Origin: Peptococcaceae bacterium | GTDB taxonomy: Bacteria > Bacillota > Peptococcia > Peptococcales > Peptococcaceae | Direction: 5' to 3' | NCBI GenBank assembly: GCA_900756555.1 | Contig: CAAEKP010000051.1 | Coordinates: 1 to 57,964 of the forward strand | Length of the DNA: 57,964 bases | In this document: in pieces, positions 33,261 to 41,481 of the stretch | How positions within the stretch are numbered: position 1 is the stretch's first letter | Layout of the letters: each line of letters begins with the position of its first letter | Translations under genes and position numbers: made by a program | The notes under the pieces: model-generated | Database searches by the model: none | Told to the model about the DNA's origin: nothing | The model's input: only the letters and a program-made list of their open reading frames with translations

Positions 33261-35519
33261 CTAATCCCAGACAGGCTGTTCTTCTTCCTGCACAGGTGTC
33301 TCCGTTTCCGGCGGAGCTGCCGTTGTATCACCCTCTGCCCCGGCAGCATCATTATTTGACGCTCCTGCCTCAGCAGCTTCATCCGATGGTGCCGTATCCG
33401 CAGATTCCGCAGCGTCCTCCGTCAGAGCAGGCTGTGGAACCGTGGTACTGAAATCTACAATCAGCGCAGTTCCTTTTTCCACTAACTGTCCCGGTGTAAT
33501 ACTCTGGTTCACGCACAAACCGCTGCCATTCATGGTACCGCTCAGTCCCATTCCAGCCAGAATGCGATCCACCTCTTTAATGGTGCGCCCGTACAGGCTT
33601 GGCATCACTATCTGCGTGCCTTCTGTTGGACCGCAGTACAGATACACATTGCCGCTTTTCTGTACTTTAGTGCCCTCTGCCGGCACAAAAGTATATACCA
33701 CTTCACCCTGTGTTTCTACGATTGGTGTCAGTCCTGCTGCCTGAATGGCTGCAATGCAGTTCATTGGATTATTGTCAGGCATGGCCGGCACAGCCACTTC
33801 CTCTATGGTTGCTTTTGGAGCAACAGTAACATCCTTTGGCACTTCCAGATAGCGTAAGCTGTCCTCCATAATGCGCTGGAATACCGGCCCCGCTGTAGAA
33901 CCACCGTGAGCATCATTTGGCTCATCGACAATAACAATGCAGGCAATCTGTGGATTTTCTGCCGGAGCAAAACCGGCAAAAGATACTACACGCGCCGAAG
34001 AATAACCGCCGCCGGCAGCTACTTTTTCCGCTGTCCCTGTCTTACCGCATACTTTATAGCCTTCAATCTGCCCCTGCTTCCCTGTACCAGACGAAACAAC
34101 GGTTTCCAGCACAGCCCACACTTCGCGGGCAGTTTCTTCAGAAATAACCTGACGCACTACTTCCGGCTCCGTTTCCTTTACCAGATTGCCATCAGGATCC
34201 TCAATTTTCCCTACAATGTAAGGCTTCATCAATTTGCCGCCGTTCGCCACTGCCGAGATTGCTGTAATCATCTGCACAGGCGTAAACGCATTCGACTGCC
34301 CGATAGACATTGCTGCCAGGTCATACGGCACTGCTGTTTTTTCCGGAACAATCAGGCTGTATGCCTCACCAGGCAAATCAATGCCCGTTGGCTGTGTCAT
34401 ACCAAAGCCTTCTAAGTAATCGTAAAATTTTGTCATTCCCAGCCGTCGGCTGACCTCCACAAACACCGGATTGCAGGAGTTGGCTACCCCTTGGGTAAAT
34501 GTTTCGGCGCCATGGCCAATTTTTTTATGGCAGCTCATTTTTAATTTGCCAATGTACTGATATCCGGCACAATAAAAACCGTCATTGGGATTGGTTACCC
34601 GTTCTTCCAGCGCCATAGCGGTAGTTAATATCTTAAACGTGGAGCCGGGTTCATACAGTCCGTTTACCGCAAAATTGCTCCATAAGCTGCTGTCCACACT
34701 GGCATAATCATTCAGATTATAGTCAGGATAGTTGGCCATGCCCAACAGAGCGCCAGTCTTTACATCCATCACAATAGCGGTGGCATTGCCGGCATCCTGC
34801 TCCTGCACAACCTTCTTCAGCTCCCGCTCTATGATATATTGAATGGTTTCATCCAAAGTTAAATAGATATCACAGCCCGGCTCCGACGGGATATAGCTTT
34901 CTGTGGCATGCGGAATTTCATTTCCCACGCCATCATACTCCATCAGAAATTTTCCCGGATTCCCCAGCAGCGTGTTATCGTATTCCAGTTCAATACCGTT
35001 CAACCCCTGATTATCAATCCCGGCAAAACCGATAATATGACTGGCCAATGAGCCTTTTGGATAGGAGCGCCGAGATTCCTCCAGAAAATAAACGCCTTTG
35101 TAATCCAGTTCATGCAGCGCCTCCGCCTGTTCATCAGAAATACGCCGTTTAATATAAGCAAAGCTGGTGTTTTTATCTATTTTTTCTTCAATTTCCGCTG
35201 TATCAATTTCCAGAATAGAAGCTAAATTCTGCGCCACTTCTTCCCGCGGCTGCCGTTTTTTTTCTTTTTGATCTTCTTTGCGAATTACAGTCGGATTAAT
35301 ATAGACCGACTCCGTTGCAACGCTAATCGCCAGTGCACTGCCCTTGCGGTCATAAATCGTGCCGCGTTCCGGCTTAATGTCCATCTCCCGCAAACGTGCT
35401 TCCAGCGCCCCCCGTTCCAACTGCGACGCATGAAACAGTTGCTCATAGCCCAGCTTTGCCGTAACTACTAACACAACCGCCAAAAAAATACACAATACGA
35501 TTCGCATTCGGTTTTTCAT
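33261..35519 (-). CDS. PASTA-domain class B penicillin-binding protein (FtsI/SpoVD-like)
   Basis: The 752-residue transpeptidase has one N-terminal membrane helix (residues 6-23), a dimerisation domain (DIKPERGTIYDRKGSALA at 47-64), and the catalytic domain with SxxK at Ser293 (GSTFK), SxN at 348-350 (SCN) and KTG at 493-495. Two PASTA domains follow, then an acidic Ala/Glu/Asp-rich tail of about 55 residues ending in VWD. It cross-links septal (or spore cortex) peptidoglycan together with the SEDS protein FtsW. Vegetative FtsI and sporulation SpoVD cannot be told apart here, but it is the only PBP in the cluster. Confidence 0.93.
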   Translation of the reverse strand: MKNRMRIVLCIFLAVVLVVTAKLGYEQLFHASQLERGALEARLREMDIKPERGTIYDRKGSALAISVATESVYINPTVIRKEDQKEKKRQPREEVAQNLASILEIDTAEIEEKIDKNTSFAYIKRRISDEQAEALHELDYKGVYFLEESRRSYPKGSLASHIIGFAGIDNQGLNGIELEYDNTLLGNPGKFLMEYDGVGNEIPHATESYIPSEPGCDIYLTLDETIQYIIERELKKVVQEQDAGNATAIVMDVKTGALLGMANYPDYNLNDYASVDSSLWSNFAVNGLYEPGSTFKILTTAMALEERVTNPNDGFYCAGYQYIGKLKMSCHKKIGHGAETFTQGVANSCNPVFVEVSRRLGMTKFYDYLEGFGMTQPTGIDLPGEAYSLIVPEKTAVPYDLAAMSIGQSNAFTPVQMITAISAVANGGKLMKPYIVGKIEDPDGNLVKETEPEVVRQVISEETAREVWAVLETVVSSGTGKQGQIEGYKVCGKTGTAEKVAAGGGYSSARVVSFAGFAPAENPQIACIVIVDEPNDAHGGSTAGPVFQRIMEDSLRYLEVPKDVTVAPKATIEEVAVPAMPDNNPMNCIAAIQAAGLTPIVETQGEVVYTFVPAEGTKVQKSGNVYLYCGPTEGTQIVMPSLYGRTIKEVDRILAGMGLSGTMNGSGLCVNQSITPGQLVEKGTALIVDFSTTVPQPALTEDAAESADTAPSDEAAEAGASNNDAAGAEGDTTAAPPETETPVQEEEQPVWD

Positions 35520-35547
35520 TCACTCATCATCCCAACTTTATAGATTA

Positions 35548-36129
35548 TCAGCGCATGATTGTTCCAATCACAGATTTCACCTTATCTACTGTCTCGTCCA
35601 CCGTATTTGTTGCCGGCTGTTCCGCAGCAACAGCTGGTTCCGCCGACAGATAAATAATCTCATTGGCGGTTGGTTTTCGCATACCCATATTGTTGATGGC
35701 AATACTTTCTACTGTTTGCAGTTCGCCCAAAGCTGCAATCTGTTTTTTCAGCTTTTCATTCTGTTCCTGTACGGTTTTCAGTTCTTCCTTGCTCTGTGTT
35801 ACCTGATATCCCAGATTTTGAATATAGGCATACTGTGTCACCAACACAAACCCTAACAGAAACACCACCAGCAGCGTTGGAATATATTGTGCCAGTGAGG
35901 ATCGTTTTTTAGCGCCATTTTTATGAGCCTTCTGAACAGCTTTCTGCGGATCTTCCTCATATTGATAGTCATGAGCTACCGCATTTGCCGTGGGCATATA
36001 ATAATTGGAAGAAAGATTCGTATATTGTTTTCGATTGTTGGTGTAAGCCTCTTTATGATAAGAAGCCTGCGCATAATTGCGCTGTGTATAATTGACCTGC
36101 GAGCCAGACCGTCTCATTTCTTTCTTCAT
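35548..36129 (-). CDS. ftsL: Septum formation initiator FtsL-like protein
   Basis: A 193-residue bitopic protein. It has an unusually long cytoplasmic head of about 80 residues rich in Tyr, Asn and Gln (NYTQRNYAQASYHKEAY), one membrane helix (YIPTLLVVFLLGFVLVTQ), and a coiled coil (QSKEELKTVQEQNEKLKKQI), ending with the FtsL/DivIC signature IAINNMGMRKPT. A Pro/Ala/Glu tail follows. It should bridge FtsQ and the PBP/FtsW pair. Sequence in this family is poorly conserved; the call rests mostly on topology and position between rsmH and the PBP gene. Confidence 0.85.
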   Translation of the reverse strand: MKKEMRRSGSQVNYTQRNYAQASYHKEAYTNNRKQYTNLSSNYYMPTANAVAHDYQYEEDPQKAVQKAHKNGAKKRSSLAQYIPTLLVVFLLGFVLVTQYAYIQNLGYQVTQSKEELKTVQEQNEKLKKQIAALGELQTVESIAINNMGMRKPTANEIIYLSAEPAVAAEQPATNTVDETVDKVKSVIGTIMR

Positions 36130-36166
36130 ATCTATTCATCCTTTTCTATCGATAGAATATTGACAT

Positions 36167-37105
36167 TCAGATAATTTTTTCCACAGCCCGAAATTTTGCA
36201 CTTTTGGCTCTGGAATTTGCTTCTAACTCTTCTGCCGATGCAGTGACTGGTTTGCGGGTCAGAATCTTTACTTCCGAAACCTTATCACACTGGCAGAACG
36301 GTAATTCCGGTGGACAAATACAATCGCTGGCAAAATAACGGAACTGTTCCTTCACAATTCTGTCTTCCAGAGAATGGAACGAAATAATACCCAAACGCCC
36401 ACCTTTTTTCAAATGCTTGACGGCCACAGCAATGGTGTCCTGTAACACGCCCAACTCATTGTTCACTTCAATACGAATCGCCTGAAACGTTCGTTTTGCC
36501 GGATGAGAGCCTTCTTCTCTTGCTCCCTTTGGAATAGCACGCTTGATAATGTCCACCAGCTCACCAGTGGTTTCAATCGGCTTCTGGCTGCGAAATTCCA
36601 CAATAAACTTGGCTACCCGTTTCGCCCAGCGCTCCTCACCATACTCCTTAATAATGCGGTGCAGCTCATCCTCACTGTAGGTATTCACTACCTGCCAGGC
36701 ATCCAGACTTTGCTCTCGGTTCATGCGCATATCCAACGGCGCATCCTGCATATAGCTGAATCCTCTGTCCTTTTCATCTAACTGATGGGACGAAACACCA
36801 ATATCAAATAAAATGCCATCCACACCTTCCGGCGCATATTCATTTAAAATCGCATCAAGATTCTGATAATTACTATGGACAAACACAACCCGTCCCTCGT
36901 AGCTGTTCAGGTTCTGCTGTGCCGCTACCAGCGCATTGGTATCCTGATCAATGCCAATTAAGCAGCCATCCGGGCTGGTGCGCTCCAAAAAGCCTTTGCT
37001 GTGACCGCCGCCGCCCAGCGTGCAGTCCACAAAAAATTCCCCCGGCTTTGGCTCCATAATATCCATAATTTCATGGAACAGCACAGGAATATGTTTGAAT
37101 TCCAT
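36167..37105 (-). CDS. rsmH: 16S rRNA m4C1402 methyltransferase RsmH (MraW)
   Basis: A 312-residue SAM-dependent enzyme that methylates N4 of C1402 in the ribosomal P site. Signatures: HIPVLFHEIMDIM at the N-terminus, the SAM loop FVDCTLGGGGHSKGFL, DGILFDIGVSSHQLDEKDRGFS, PAKRTFQAIRIEVNNEL and GGRLGIISFHSLEDRIVK. It begins 16 bp after mraZ behind a GGAGG site. It is almost always the second gene of this cluster in Bacteria. Confidence 0.97.
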   Translation of the reverse strand: MEFKHIPVLFHEIMDIMEPKPGEFFVDCTLGGGGHSKGFLERTSPDGCLIGIDQDTNALVAAQQNLNSYEGRVVFVHSNYQNLDAILNEYAPEGVDGILFDIGVSSHQLDEKDRGFSYMQDAPLDMRMNREQSLDAWQVVNTYSEDELHRIIKEYGEERWAKRVAKFIVEFRSQKPIETTGELVDIIKRAIPKGAREEGSHPAKRTFQAIRIEVNNELGVLQDTIAVAVKHLKKGGRLGIISFHSLEDRIVKEQFRYFASDCICPPELPFCQCDKVSEVKILTRKPVTASAEELEANSRAKSAKFRAVEKII

Positions 37106-37121
37106 CCTTCAACCTCCATAC

Positions 37122-37556
37122 TTAAATGAGAAAACCCATATCGCTCATTGCCGCAGCCAGTTCCTCCGGCGACTGACTATCCGCAACATACGCATCTCTG
37201 ACCGCTTTATCCCAAATTTCCAGACGGTTGCCCGCACCAGTAATAATAACTTCTTTGGTCAAATGACCATATTCACGCAAATTAGGGGGCAGCATCACAC
37301 GACCCTGTTTGTCCAGCTCACACTCCGTTGCGCCCGAAAAGAAAAAACGGGCAAACGAGCGGGCACTGGGCTGGCTGAGAGGCAATGCCTGCAATTTTTC
37401 TTCAAAAACAGTCCACTGCTCCATTGGATACACAAAAAGGCAGCCATCCAGACCCTTCGTGACGATGAATTGTTCACCCAACGCATCACGCACTTTCGCA
37501 GGCATAATCACTCTGCCCTTTGCATCTATGGTATGTTCATACTCTCCACGAAACAT
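37122..37556 (-). CDS. mraZ: Division/cell-wall cluster regulator MraZ
   Basis: A 144-residue AbrB-like double-domain DNA-binding protein. Each half carries a DxKGR motif: HTIDAKGRVIMPAKVRD near residue 10 and ELDKQGRVMLPPNLREY near residue 80. In other bacteria MraZ forms a ring and represses its own promoter by binding direct repeats of GTGG-type boxes; matching boxes lie in the leader here (37563-37606). The ATG follows GGGGGAGG, which itself is part of the box array. Confidence 0.96.
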   Translation of the reverse strand: MFRGEYEHTIDAKGRVIMPAKVRDALGEQFIVTKGLDGCLFVYPMEQWTVFEEKLQALPLSQPSARSFARFFFSGATECELDKQGRVMLPPNLREYGHLTKEVIITGAGNRLEIWDKAVRDAYVADSQSPEELAAAMSDMGFLI

Positions 37557-37562
37557 CTGAAG

Positions 37563-37606
37563 CCACCTCCCCCACTTTTCTCTACTTTATACCACTATAC
37601 ACCACT
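37563..37606 (-). promoter_or_regulatory. MraZ-box array in the mraZ leader
   Basis: On the minus strand AGTGG occurs at 37606-37602, 37596-37592 and 37576-37572, with a variant AGTAG at 37586-37582, so the four sites keep an exact 10-bp period. A fifth GGTGG lies at 37567-37563. The sites lie between the promoter and the mraZ ATG. Direct repeats of (AAA)GTGG spaced by a helical turn are the known MraZ target. Confidence 0.8.
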
Positions 37607-37628
37607 TTTTAGGGAAAATCCATTGCAA

Positions 37629-37656
37629 ATTATATCCAGCTGTCCATTGTAACCAA
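37629..37656 (-). promoter_or_regulatory. mraZ promoter
   Basis: TTGGTT (37656-37651) and a perfect TATAAT (37634-37629) are separated by 16 bp on the minus strand. Transcription would start near 37622, about 16 bp upstream of the first MraZ box. Confidence 0.65.
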
Positions 37657-37726
37657 ATTGTTACTTTTTAAGATGAACCTCCGGCAGTTCAGGGTCTATC
37701 CAGAGTAGACAAATTTGCAAAATGTC

Positions 37727-37762
37727 TATGTATGTGTTATTTGCTAAAGTAACACATACATA
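37727..37762. repeat. Perfect 13-bp inverted repeat in the divergent intergenic region
   Basis: TATGTATGTGTTA (37727-37739) and TAACACATACATA (37750-37762) pair perfectly around a 10-nt loop. There is no T run directly after it on either strand, so a classical terminator is unlikely; an operator between the two divergent promoters is a better fit. Confidence 0.6.
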
Positions 37763-37813
37763 AAACAGTACCACATTATTGTAGAAATTCTTGTTTATTT
37801 CATTCCCCATTCA

Positions 37814-37822
37814 TGTTATAAT
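37814..37822 (+). promoter_or_regulatory. Extended -10 promoter of the DUF5665-lspA unit
   Basis: TGTTATAAT contains a perfect -10 hexamer (37817-37822) with the TG extension. No good -35 is seen at 17 bp. It lies 43 bp upstream of the DUF5665 start codon. Confidence 0.5.
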
Positions 37823-37864
37823 AACTGGTAATTATGCTTCCATTTTTCAGAAAGGCGGCGCAAC

Positions 37865-38218
37865 ATGAATAGAAAGCAAAAGCCTGTGAAAGAAACATCG
37901 GTACAGCCACAGCCGTTGGATGAGACACAGCTCCAGCGATTGGAGCAGGTTACCGAAGAATTAACCCGCGTGATGGAAAAAACACGCATTGCCGAATATG
38001 TACAATATCTGGAGCATCCTTTTCGTCTGCTCTGGACCAATTTTTTGATTGGCGTGGCCCGCGGGTTGGGCAGCACCATTGGTTTAGCTGTGGTGCTGGG
38101 GATTCTTGTCTACTTTATTCAAAAACTGGTCATGTTAAATTTACCGGGTATCAGTGATTTTGTGGCAGATCTCATTGTTATGATTCAAAACAATTACAAC
38201 TACAATATGATTCGCTAA
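37865..38218 (+). CDS. DUF5665-type single membrane-anchor protein
   Basis: A 117-residue protein with a charged cytoplasmic N-terminus (residues 1-55, helical, QRLEQVTEELTRVMEKTRIAEYVQYL), one strong hydrophobic segment (LGSTIGLAVVLGILVYFI) and a short amphipathic tail ending NYNYNMIR. It matches the DUF5665 pattern often seen just upstream of lspA in this group of Bacillota. Its function is unknown. It is the first gene of the unit with lspA, rluD and pyrR. Confidence 0.75.
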   Translation: MNRKQKPVKETSVQPQPLDETQLQRLEQVTEELTRVMEKTRIAEYVQYLEHPFRLLWTNFLIGVARGLGSTIGLAVVLGILVYFIQKLVMLNLPGISDFVADLIVMIQNNYNYNMIR

Positions 38219-38282
38219 GTGCAATACCGCATCAAATACTACTGCTGAAAAAGCAATTTACTGCAAAGGAGTTTTTGTCACC

Positions 38283-38723
38283 ATGTATTTCTATGTGCCC
38301 CTCGTGGCTCTCTTACTGCTTGACCAGATAGTGAAATATGCCGTGCGCGCCAATATGATGCAGGGACAGTCCATCCCTATCATTTCCGGCATCTTCCACT
38401 TGACCTATATTGAAAACCCAGGCGCGGCTTTCGGCATCCTGTCCAATCATCGGATTCTGTTTCTGGTGATGACGGCCGCAATCACGGGCATCATGTTTTA
38501 TCTTTACTTGCAGCTGCGCAATAAAAAATCACTGACCGCCTTCAGTCTGGCGCTGGTCATCAGCGGCGCAATCGGCAACTTTATCGACCGATTTTTTCAG
38601 GGTACTGTCACCGATATGTTTGACTTTCAGATCTGGCCTATCTTCAATATCGCCGATATCTGCATCTGTGTGGGGCTGGCTCTGCTGTGTTACCTACTCA
38701 TCTTTAAAGGAGAAGAACTATAA
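38283..38723 (+). CDS. lspA: Lipoprotein signal peptidase LspA
   Basis: The 146-residue, four-helix aspartic protease removes signal peptides from prolipoproteins. Conserved blocks are LLLDQIVKYAV, NPGAAFGIL, SGAIGNFIDRFFQGTVTDMF and FNIADICICVG; the catalytic aspartates are those in NFIDR and NIAD. A clean AAAGGAG site precedes the ATG. Its stop codon overlaps the rluD start by one base (TAATG). Confidence 0.96.
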   Translation: MYFYVPLVALLLLDQIVKYAVRANMMQGQSIPIISGIFHLTYIENPGAAFGILSNHRILFLVMTAAITGIMFYLYLQLRNKKSLTAFSLALVISGAIGNFIDRFFQGTVTDMFDFQIWPIFNIADICICVGLALLCYLLIFKGEEL

Positions 38724-39640
38724 TGGATACCTTTGATTTACAAATTACTGAAACACAAAACGGCACCCGTTTGGATAGCTTTCTGGCAGAAGAGCTGGAC
38801 GGCATTTCCCGTTCTTATCTGCAAAAGCTCATCGGTGAGCAGCAGATTCTGGTCAACAACAAAGCAGTAAAAGCCAACTACAAAGTAAAAACCGGCGATA
38901 TACTGTTGATTAACATTCCCGATGCAGCGCCAATTGACGTGCTGCCGGAAGAAATGGATTTGAACATCGTCTATGAAGACAGCGACCTGCTGGTAGTCAA
39001 CAAACCAGTGGGCTTAGTGGTGCATCCCGCCCACGGTCACTACAGCGGCACACTGGTAAACGGTCTGCTGGCTCACTGCAAGGACTTATCCGGCATTAAC
39101 GGTATGCTGCGTCCCGGCATTGTTCACCGCATCGACAAAGACACCTCCGGCCTGCTGATGATCGCCAAAAATGACCTGGCTCATCAGCATCTGGCTGCCC
39201 AGTTGAAGGAACACAGCATCAAGCGGGCTTACTACGCACTGGTGCAGGGTGTTATCAGCGAACCTGCCGGGCTGGTGGATGCGCCGATTGGCCGCCACGA
39301 AACAGACCGTAAAAAGATGGCTGTTACTTTCAGGAACAGCAAAGAAGCCCGCACCCATTATTATGTAAAAGAACGATTTGCCCGTCACACCTTCATTGAA
39401 TGTCGGCTGGAAACCGGGCGCACCCATCAGATTCGTGTGCACATGTCTTATCTGGGCTATCCATTGGTGGGTGATCCACTGTATGGCACCCGCAAAAACA
39501 ATCTCGATTTTCCTGGGCAGGCGCTGCACGCTTACGCGCTGGGCTTTATCCATCCTCGCACTGGCGAAGAATTATATTTTGAAGCGCCGCTGCCGGAACA
39601 TTTTCAGACTGTGTTAAAAAATCTGTCACAAGGAGGCTGA
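38723..39640 (+). CDS. rluD: RluD-family 23S rRNA pseudouridine synthase
   Basis: The 305-residue enzyme has an N-terminal S4 RNA-binding domain (TRLDSFLAEELDGISRSYLQ, INNKAV-type loop) and a catalytic domain with GIVHRIDKDTSGLLM, whose aspartate attacks uridine, and LETGRTHQIRVHM. RluD makes pseudouridines at helix 69 of 23S rRNA in E. coli; Bacillota usually have several RluA/RluD paralogues, so the target position is inferred. It is coupled to lspA and lies 5 bp before pyrR. Confidence 0.9.
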   Translation: MDTFDLQITETQNGTRLDSFLAEELDGISRSYLQKLIGEQQILVNNKAVKANYKVKTGDILLINIPDAAPIDVLPEEMDLNIVYEDSDLLVVNKPVGLVVHPAHGHYSGTLVNGLLAHCKDLSGINGMLRPGIVHRIDKDTSGLLMIAKNDLAHQHLAAQLKEHSIKRAYYALVQGVISEPAGLVDAPIGRHETDRKKMAVTFRNSKEARTHYYVKERFARHTFIECRLETGRTHQIRVHMSYLGYPLVGDPLYGTRKNNLDFPGQALHAYALGFIHPRTGEELYFEAPLPEHFQTVLKNLSQGG

Positions 39641-39645
39641 CCATC

Positions 39646-40188
39646 ATGCCTGTCAATAACATTGTAATGGATCAATCGGCTATCAGCCGTTCCCTGAGCC
39701 GAATTGCCCATGAAATTCTGGAGCGCAATAAAGGAACCGATCATCTGGCGTTTATCGGTATCCGCAGCCGCGGGATTCCGCTGGCCTGGCGACTGGCAAA
39801 AAAAATTGAACAGATTGAAGGCGTGGCCCTCCCTGTGGGTGAGTTAGACATCACCTCCTACCGCGATGACTTGGAACAGTTTGGCACAAAAGCTCAGTTT
39901 TCCGCCAATAAGCTGCCCTTTGATGTCACTGGCAAAAAAGTAATTCTGGTGGACGATGTGCTGTTCACCGGCCGCACCATCCGTGCTGCTTTAGATGCCG
40001 TGATGGACCATGGGCGCCCGCGCAATATCCAGCTGGCGGTGCTGATTGACCGCGGGCACCGCGAACTGCCCATTAAAGCAGACTTTATCGGCAAAAATAT
40101 CCCTACCTCTCATCTGGAGGATATTCGGGTGCATTTAAGCGAAATTGACGGCGCAGATGAAGTAATTATTGTCCGCACTGAAGAATAA
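39646..40188 (+). CDS. pyrR: PyrR: pyrimidine regulator/uracil phosphoribosyltransferase
   Basis: A 180-residue type I phosphoribosyltransferase. The PRPP-binding motif is VILVDDVLFTGRTIRAALD, and the N-terminal RIAHEILERNKG and IGIRSRGIPLAWRLA stretches are family-typical. In Gram-positive bacteria PyrR binds pyr leader RNA with UMP to cause attenuation. No pyr biosynthesis gene follows here; the next genes are LysR regulators after a terminator, so it must act in trans. A GGAGG site precedes the ATG. Confidence 0.95.
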   Translation: MPVNNIVMDQSAISRSLSRIAHEILERNKGTDHLAFIGIRSRGIPLAWRLAKKIEQIEGVALPVGELDITSYRDDLEQFGTKAQFSANKLPFDVTGKKVILVDDVLFTGRTIRAALDAVMDHGRPRNIQLAVLIDRGHRELPIKADFIGKNIPTSHLEDIRVHLSEIDGADEVIIVRTEE

Positions 40189-40300
40189 ACATCCCGTTTG
40201 GACTAAGCCACAGATCATTCTTCTGTTTTCTGGATAATGTTTCTTGGCTGAGGTTTGAGCATGAATGCATGGATTTTCATTTTATAATAAAAAATATAGG

Positions 40301-40344
40301 GCAGATAGTGAAATACCAAACTGTATTTTGCCATCTGCTTTTTA
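40301..40344 (+). terminator. Putative terminator after pyrR
   Basis: GCAGAT (40301-40306) pairs with ATCTGC (40333-40338), with further inner pairing (ATAC/GTAT), and is followed by TTTTT. It lies about 110 bp past pyrR. The rest of the 310-bp gap is AT-rich and holds the LysR promoter but no gene. Confidence 0.65.
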
Positions 40345-40400
40345 TATTGTCGTTTTTCCAATACAAATTACAAAAAATACAAAAATTTTTACTAACTGCA

Positions 40401-40429
40401 TTTACAAATTAAAAATTTTTTGTTATATT
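40401..40429 (+). promoter_or_regulatory. Promoter of the first LysR gene
   Basis: TTTACA (40401-40406) and TATATT (40424-40429) are 17 bp apart in a very A/T-rich tract. The start codon is 71 bp downstream, leaving room for autoregulatory LysR sites. Confidence 0.6.
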
Positions 40430-40499
40430 ATTATGTATATGTTTCGTATAGCATATTTTAATTAGAAAATTTTATTCACGAGTATACAGGAGGGATATT

Positions 40500-41450
40500 A
40501 TGTTAAGTGACAGCATGCGTGTTTTTATCACTGTAGCGGATAAAAAGAACTTCTCTAAGGCTGCCAAAGCTCTGTCTTTGACACAGCCAGCTGTCAGCTT
40601 TCAGATTCAGACATTAGAGCAATATTATCAAACCATGTTGTTTGACCGTGTCAATCGGCACGTCAAATTAACCGCGGCAGGAGAGTTGCTTTTGGACTAT
40701 GCCGTCCATATGAATAATCTGCAGGCCGAACTGGAACGTAACATGCAGCAGCTGACTGGTCATGTGAAAGGGGAATTACTGATTGGTGCCAGCACCACCA
40801 TTGGTGAATATATCTTACCTTATGTAGTTGGCAGCTTCAAACAGGATTACCCGGATGTAAATGTTACAATCCAAATTATGAATACCAAAGATATTGCCAA
40901 TGCTGTTAGAAATAAAACATTCGACTTAGGAATTATTGAAGGCCCTCTGGATGATTTAGAAACTGCCTGCATCTGCAATACCACGGAGCATATTCCGTTT
41001 ATTGAAGCTAAGAAATTTCTGGAGGACGAACTGGTATTAGCCATTCCAGCTAACCATCCGCTCGCTCAGAAATCTTCTATCTCATTAGCAGAACTGAAGG
41101 AACTGCCTTATATCACCCGGGAACCCGGCTCCGGCAGCCGTCTGATTTTTGAACAGGCACTGATTGATGCTGACTTTGACATTGAAGAACTGAACATCGT
41201 TATGGAACTGGGCAGCACCACCTCTATCAAATCTGCCATCATGGGCGGTTTAGGGGTATCCACCATCTCTAAATGGGCTGTACAGGATCTGGTGAAAGCA
41301 GGCAAAGTATCTGTATTAAACATTGAAGGACTGACCTTAAAACGGAACTTCAATATCATCTTAAATCACGATAAATTCCAGTCGGAAGCAACCGGCAAGT
41401 TTCTGGACTTCCTTGATGTGGACAACATCAACAAAATTCTGGATTTGTAA
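40500..41450 (+). CDS. LysR-family regulator, tandem copy 1
   Basis: The 316-residue regulator starts with a winged helix-turn-helix (MRVFITVADKKNFSKAAKALSLTQPAVSFQIQTLEQYY) interrupted here only for length. A linker helix and a periplasmic-binding-protein-like effector domain follow (GELLIGASTTIGEYILPYV at about 90-108). It resembles the CysL/YwfM and selenium-linked LysR groups. It carries an extra segment of about 12 residues (LETACICNTTEHI) absent from the next gene. The ATG follows AGGAGGG. No obvious target gene lies next to it. Confidence 0.93.
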   Translation: MLSDSMRVFITVADKKNFSKAAKALSLTQPAVSFQIQTLEQYYQTMLFDRVNRHVKLTAAGELLLDYAVHMNNLQAELERNMQQLTGHVKGELLIGASTTIGEYILPYVVGSFKQDYPDVNVTIQIMNTKDIANAVRNKTFDLGIIEGPLDDLETACICNTTEHIPFIEAKKFLEDELVLAIPANHPLAQKSSISLAELKELPYITREPGSGSRLIFEQALIDADFDIEELNIVMELGSTTSIKSAIMGGLGVSTISKWAVQDLVKAGKVSVLNIEGLTLKRNFNIILNHDKFQSEATGKFLDFLDVDNINKILDL

Positions 41451-41481
41451 TTACTCACGGAAAGATAGGAGTTGAAACTGT

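Noticed and set aside
37020..37652. 210-codon plus-strand frame across mraZ
   Set aside because: Antisense shadow of rsmH/mraZ; it would also cover the mraZ promoter and MraZ boxes.
39646..40500. pyr attenuator after pyrR
   Set aside because: The hairpin at 40301-40344 has no anti-terminator partner or PyrR-binding loop that I could recognise; treated as an ordinary terminator.
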